Source: Chitinophaga pinensis (GTDB taxonomy: Bacteria > Bacteroidota > Bacteroidia > Flavobacteriales_D > Crocinitomicaceae). From it: a stretch of 43,411 bases of DNA. Of this stretch, positions 43,066 through 43,411 are shown one piece after another. The position numbers and the translations under genes are program-made. The stretch is from NCBI GenBank assembly GCA_945863605.1, contig CAMAZP010000027.1, forward strand, positions 1 through 43,411. The letters run 5' to 3'. The number at the start of each line of letters is the position of its first letter. Position 1 is the first letter of the stretch. The notes under the pieces are model-generated. The model saw nothing but the letters and a program-made list of their open reading frames with translations. It was not told where the DNA came from and ran no database searches.

Positions 43066-43411
43066 TTAGTTTTTCTTATAATCCAAAGCCAATTTCCCCG
43101 TCATTTTATAGATTTCTAAAAAAGTATCCAATTTATTGAATTGATTATCATAGTGTTGAATAAGTGTGTTTTGATAAGCATTTTGGAAACTTAGTAATTC
43201 AACTGAGCTTAAGGTTCCATTTTCAAAACGTTTTTGAGCCAATTCCCACGCTTTTGTGGCATAGATGAAATTTTGCTCCGAGACATTCACTAATTCTTTT
43301 CGGATCTGAAATAAGTCAGAAAGATTTGTTAAGGTTACTGCCAAAGATTTGTATAAACTTTCAGAATTTAATATCGTAATTTCGTCTTGGATTTTAGAAA
43401 CTTCAACTGCC
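43066..43411 (-). CDS. TolC-family outer membrane efflux protein, C-terminal part
   Basis: The end of a gene that enters from the right edge of the window; the frame is open to the last base. The 114 visible residues match the C-terminal helical hairpin of TolC-type outer membrane channels: KIQDEITILNSESLYKSLAVTL, then YATKAWELAQKRFENGTLSSVELLSFQNAY, ending in EIYKMTGKLALDY. The pattern A-x-x-RFENGTLSSVELL is diagnostic. TolC proteins form the outer channel of tripartite exporters, and partner genes presumably lie upstream, outside the window. It marks the return to chromosomal sequence right of the element. Confidence 0.88.
   Translation of the reverse strand, partial: AVEVSKIQDEITILNSESLYKSLAVTLTNLSDLFQIRKELVNVSEQNFIYATKAWELAQKRFENGTLSSVELLSFQNAYQNTLIQHYDNQFNKLDTFLEIYKMTGKLALDYKKN

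Overview
The window is AT-rich DNA from a member of the Bacteroidota, most likely order Flavobacteriales. A Fluviicola-like (Crocinitomicaceae) host is my guess below that level. The evidence is promoters of the type TTTG-N18-21-TAnnTTTG, a DUF4293 membrane protein, a DUF3276 PUR-like protein, a fused DAHP synthase/chorismate mutase and an RNase Y-ZapA cluster of the type seen in this phylum.

Positions 1-18591 are ordinary chromosome: a VanX-like D-Ala-D-Ala dipeptidase lipoprotein, an intact IS982-family insertion sequence with inverted ends and an 8-bp target duplication, clpB, a DUF4293 protein with aroC, rpmH, an MsbA-like ABC exporter, aroA with the DAHP synthase/chorismate mutase gene, rny, zapA and a coiled-coil partner, an M23 peptidase, a flavoprotein related to lipoamide dehydrogenase that lacks both redox cysteines, a TPR protein, a PUR-like protein and tRNA-Val(TAC). 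REP-like palindromic units lie between some of these genes.

Positions 18544-42941 form a 24.3-kb integrative element inserted in the tRNA-Val gene. The 3' part of the tRNA and its terminator are duplicated at both ends (18544-18638 and 42891-42985). A tyrosine integrase gene lies just inside the right end, followed by a helix-turn-helix (excisionase-like) gene. A 26-bp sequence made of two GGTTTAAACA units is present at both ends in the same orientation and probably holds arm-type integrase sites. No conjugation genes were recognised.

The cargo is dominated by five Rhs C-terminal toxin cassettes. Each has the same 623-bp Rhs-core segment, a unique AT-rich tip and a probable immunity gene. 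Three are in + orientation (A, B, C) and two in - orientation (D, E), facing each other across a second tyrosine recombinase that is split by an A_AAA_AAG heptamer. Four cassettes end in related GAAAGC...GCTTTC palindromes with a conserved tail. None of the five has a complete Rhs N-terminus. The array therefore looks like a store of silent, exchangeable toxin/immunity tips for a full-length Rhs protein elsewhere. Recognisable tips are a serine lipase (E, with a lipoprotein immunity candidate) and a JAB-like metallo-fold (C, with a lipoprotein immunity candidate); A, B and D are unknown, with membrane-protein partners. A PIN-type toxin-antitoxin pair sits between A and B.

The right part of the element (34-41 kb) holds a DUF1016/PDDEXK nuclease gene, a protein with two LuxR-type HTH domains, a broken AlbA-type regulator gene, two repeat clusters (CGAATTCG units and CGGGA units), about 1.3 kb of decayed sequence, and two paralogous zinc-ribbon proteins flanking a small membrane protein. 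To the right of the element is the end of a TolC-family gene that runs out of the window.
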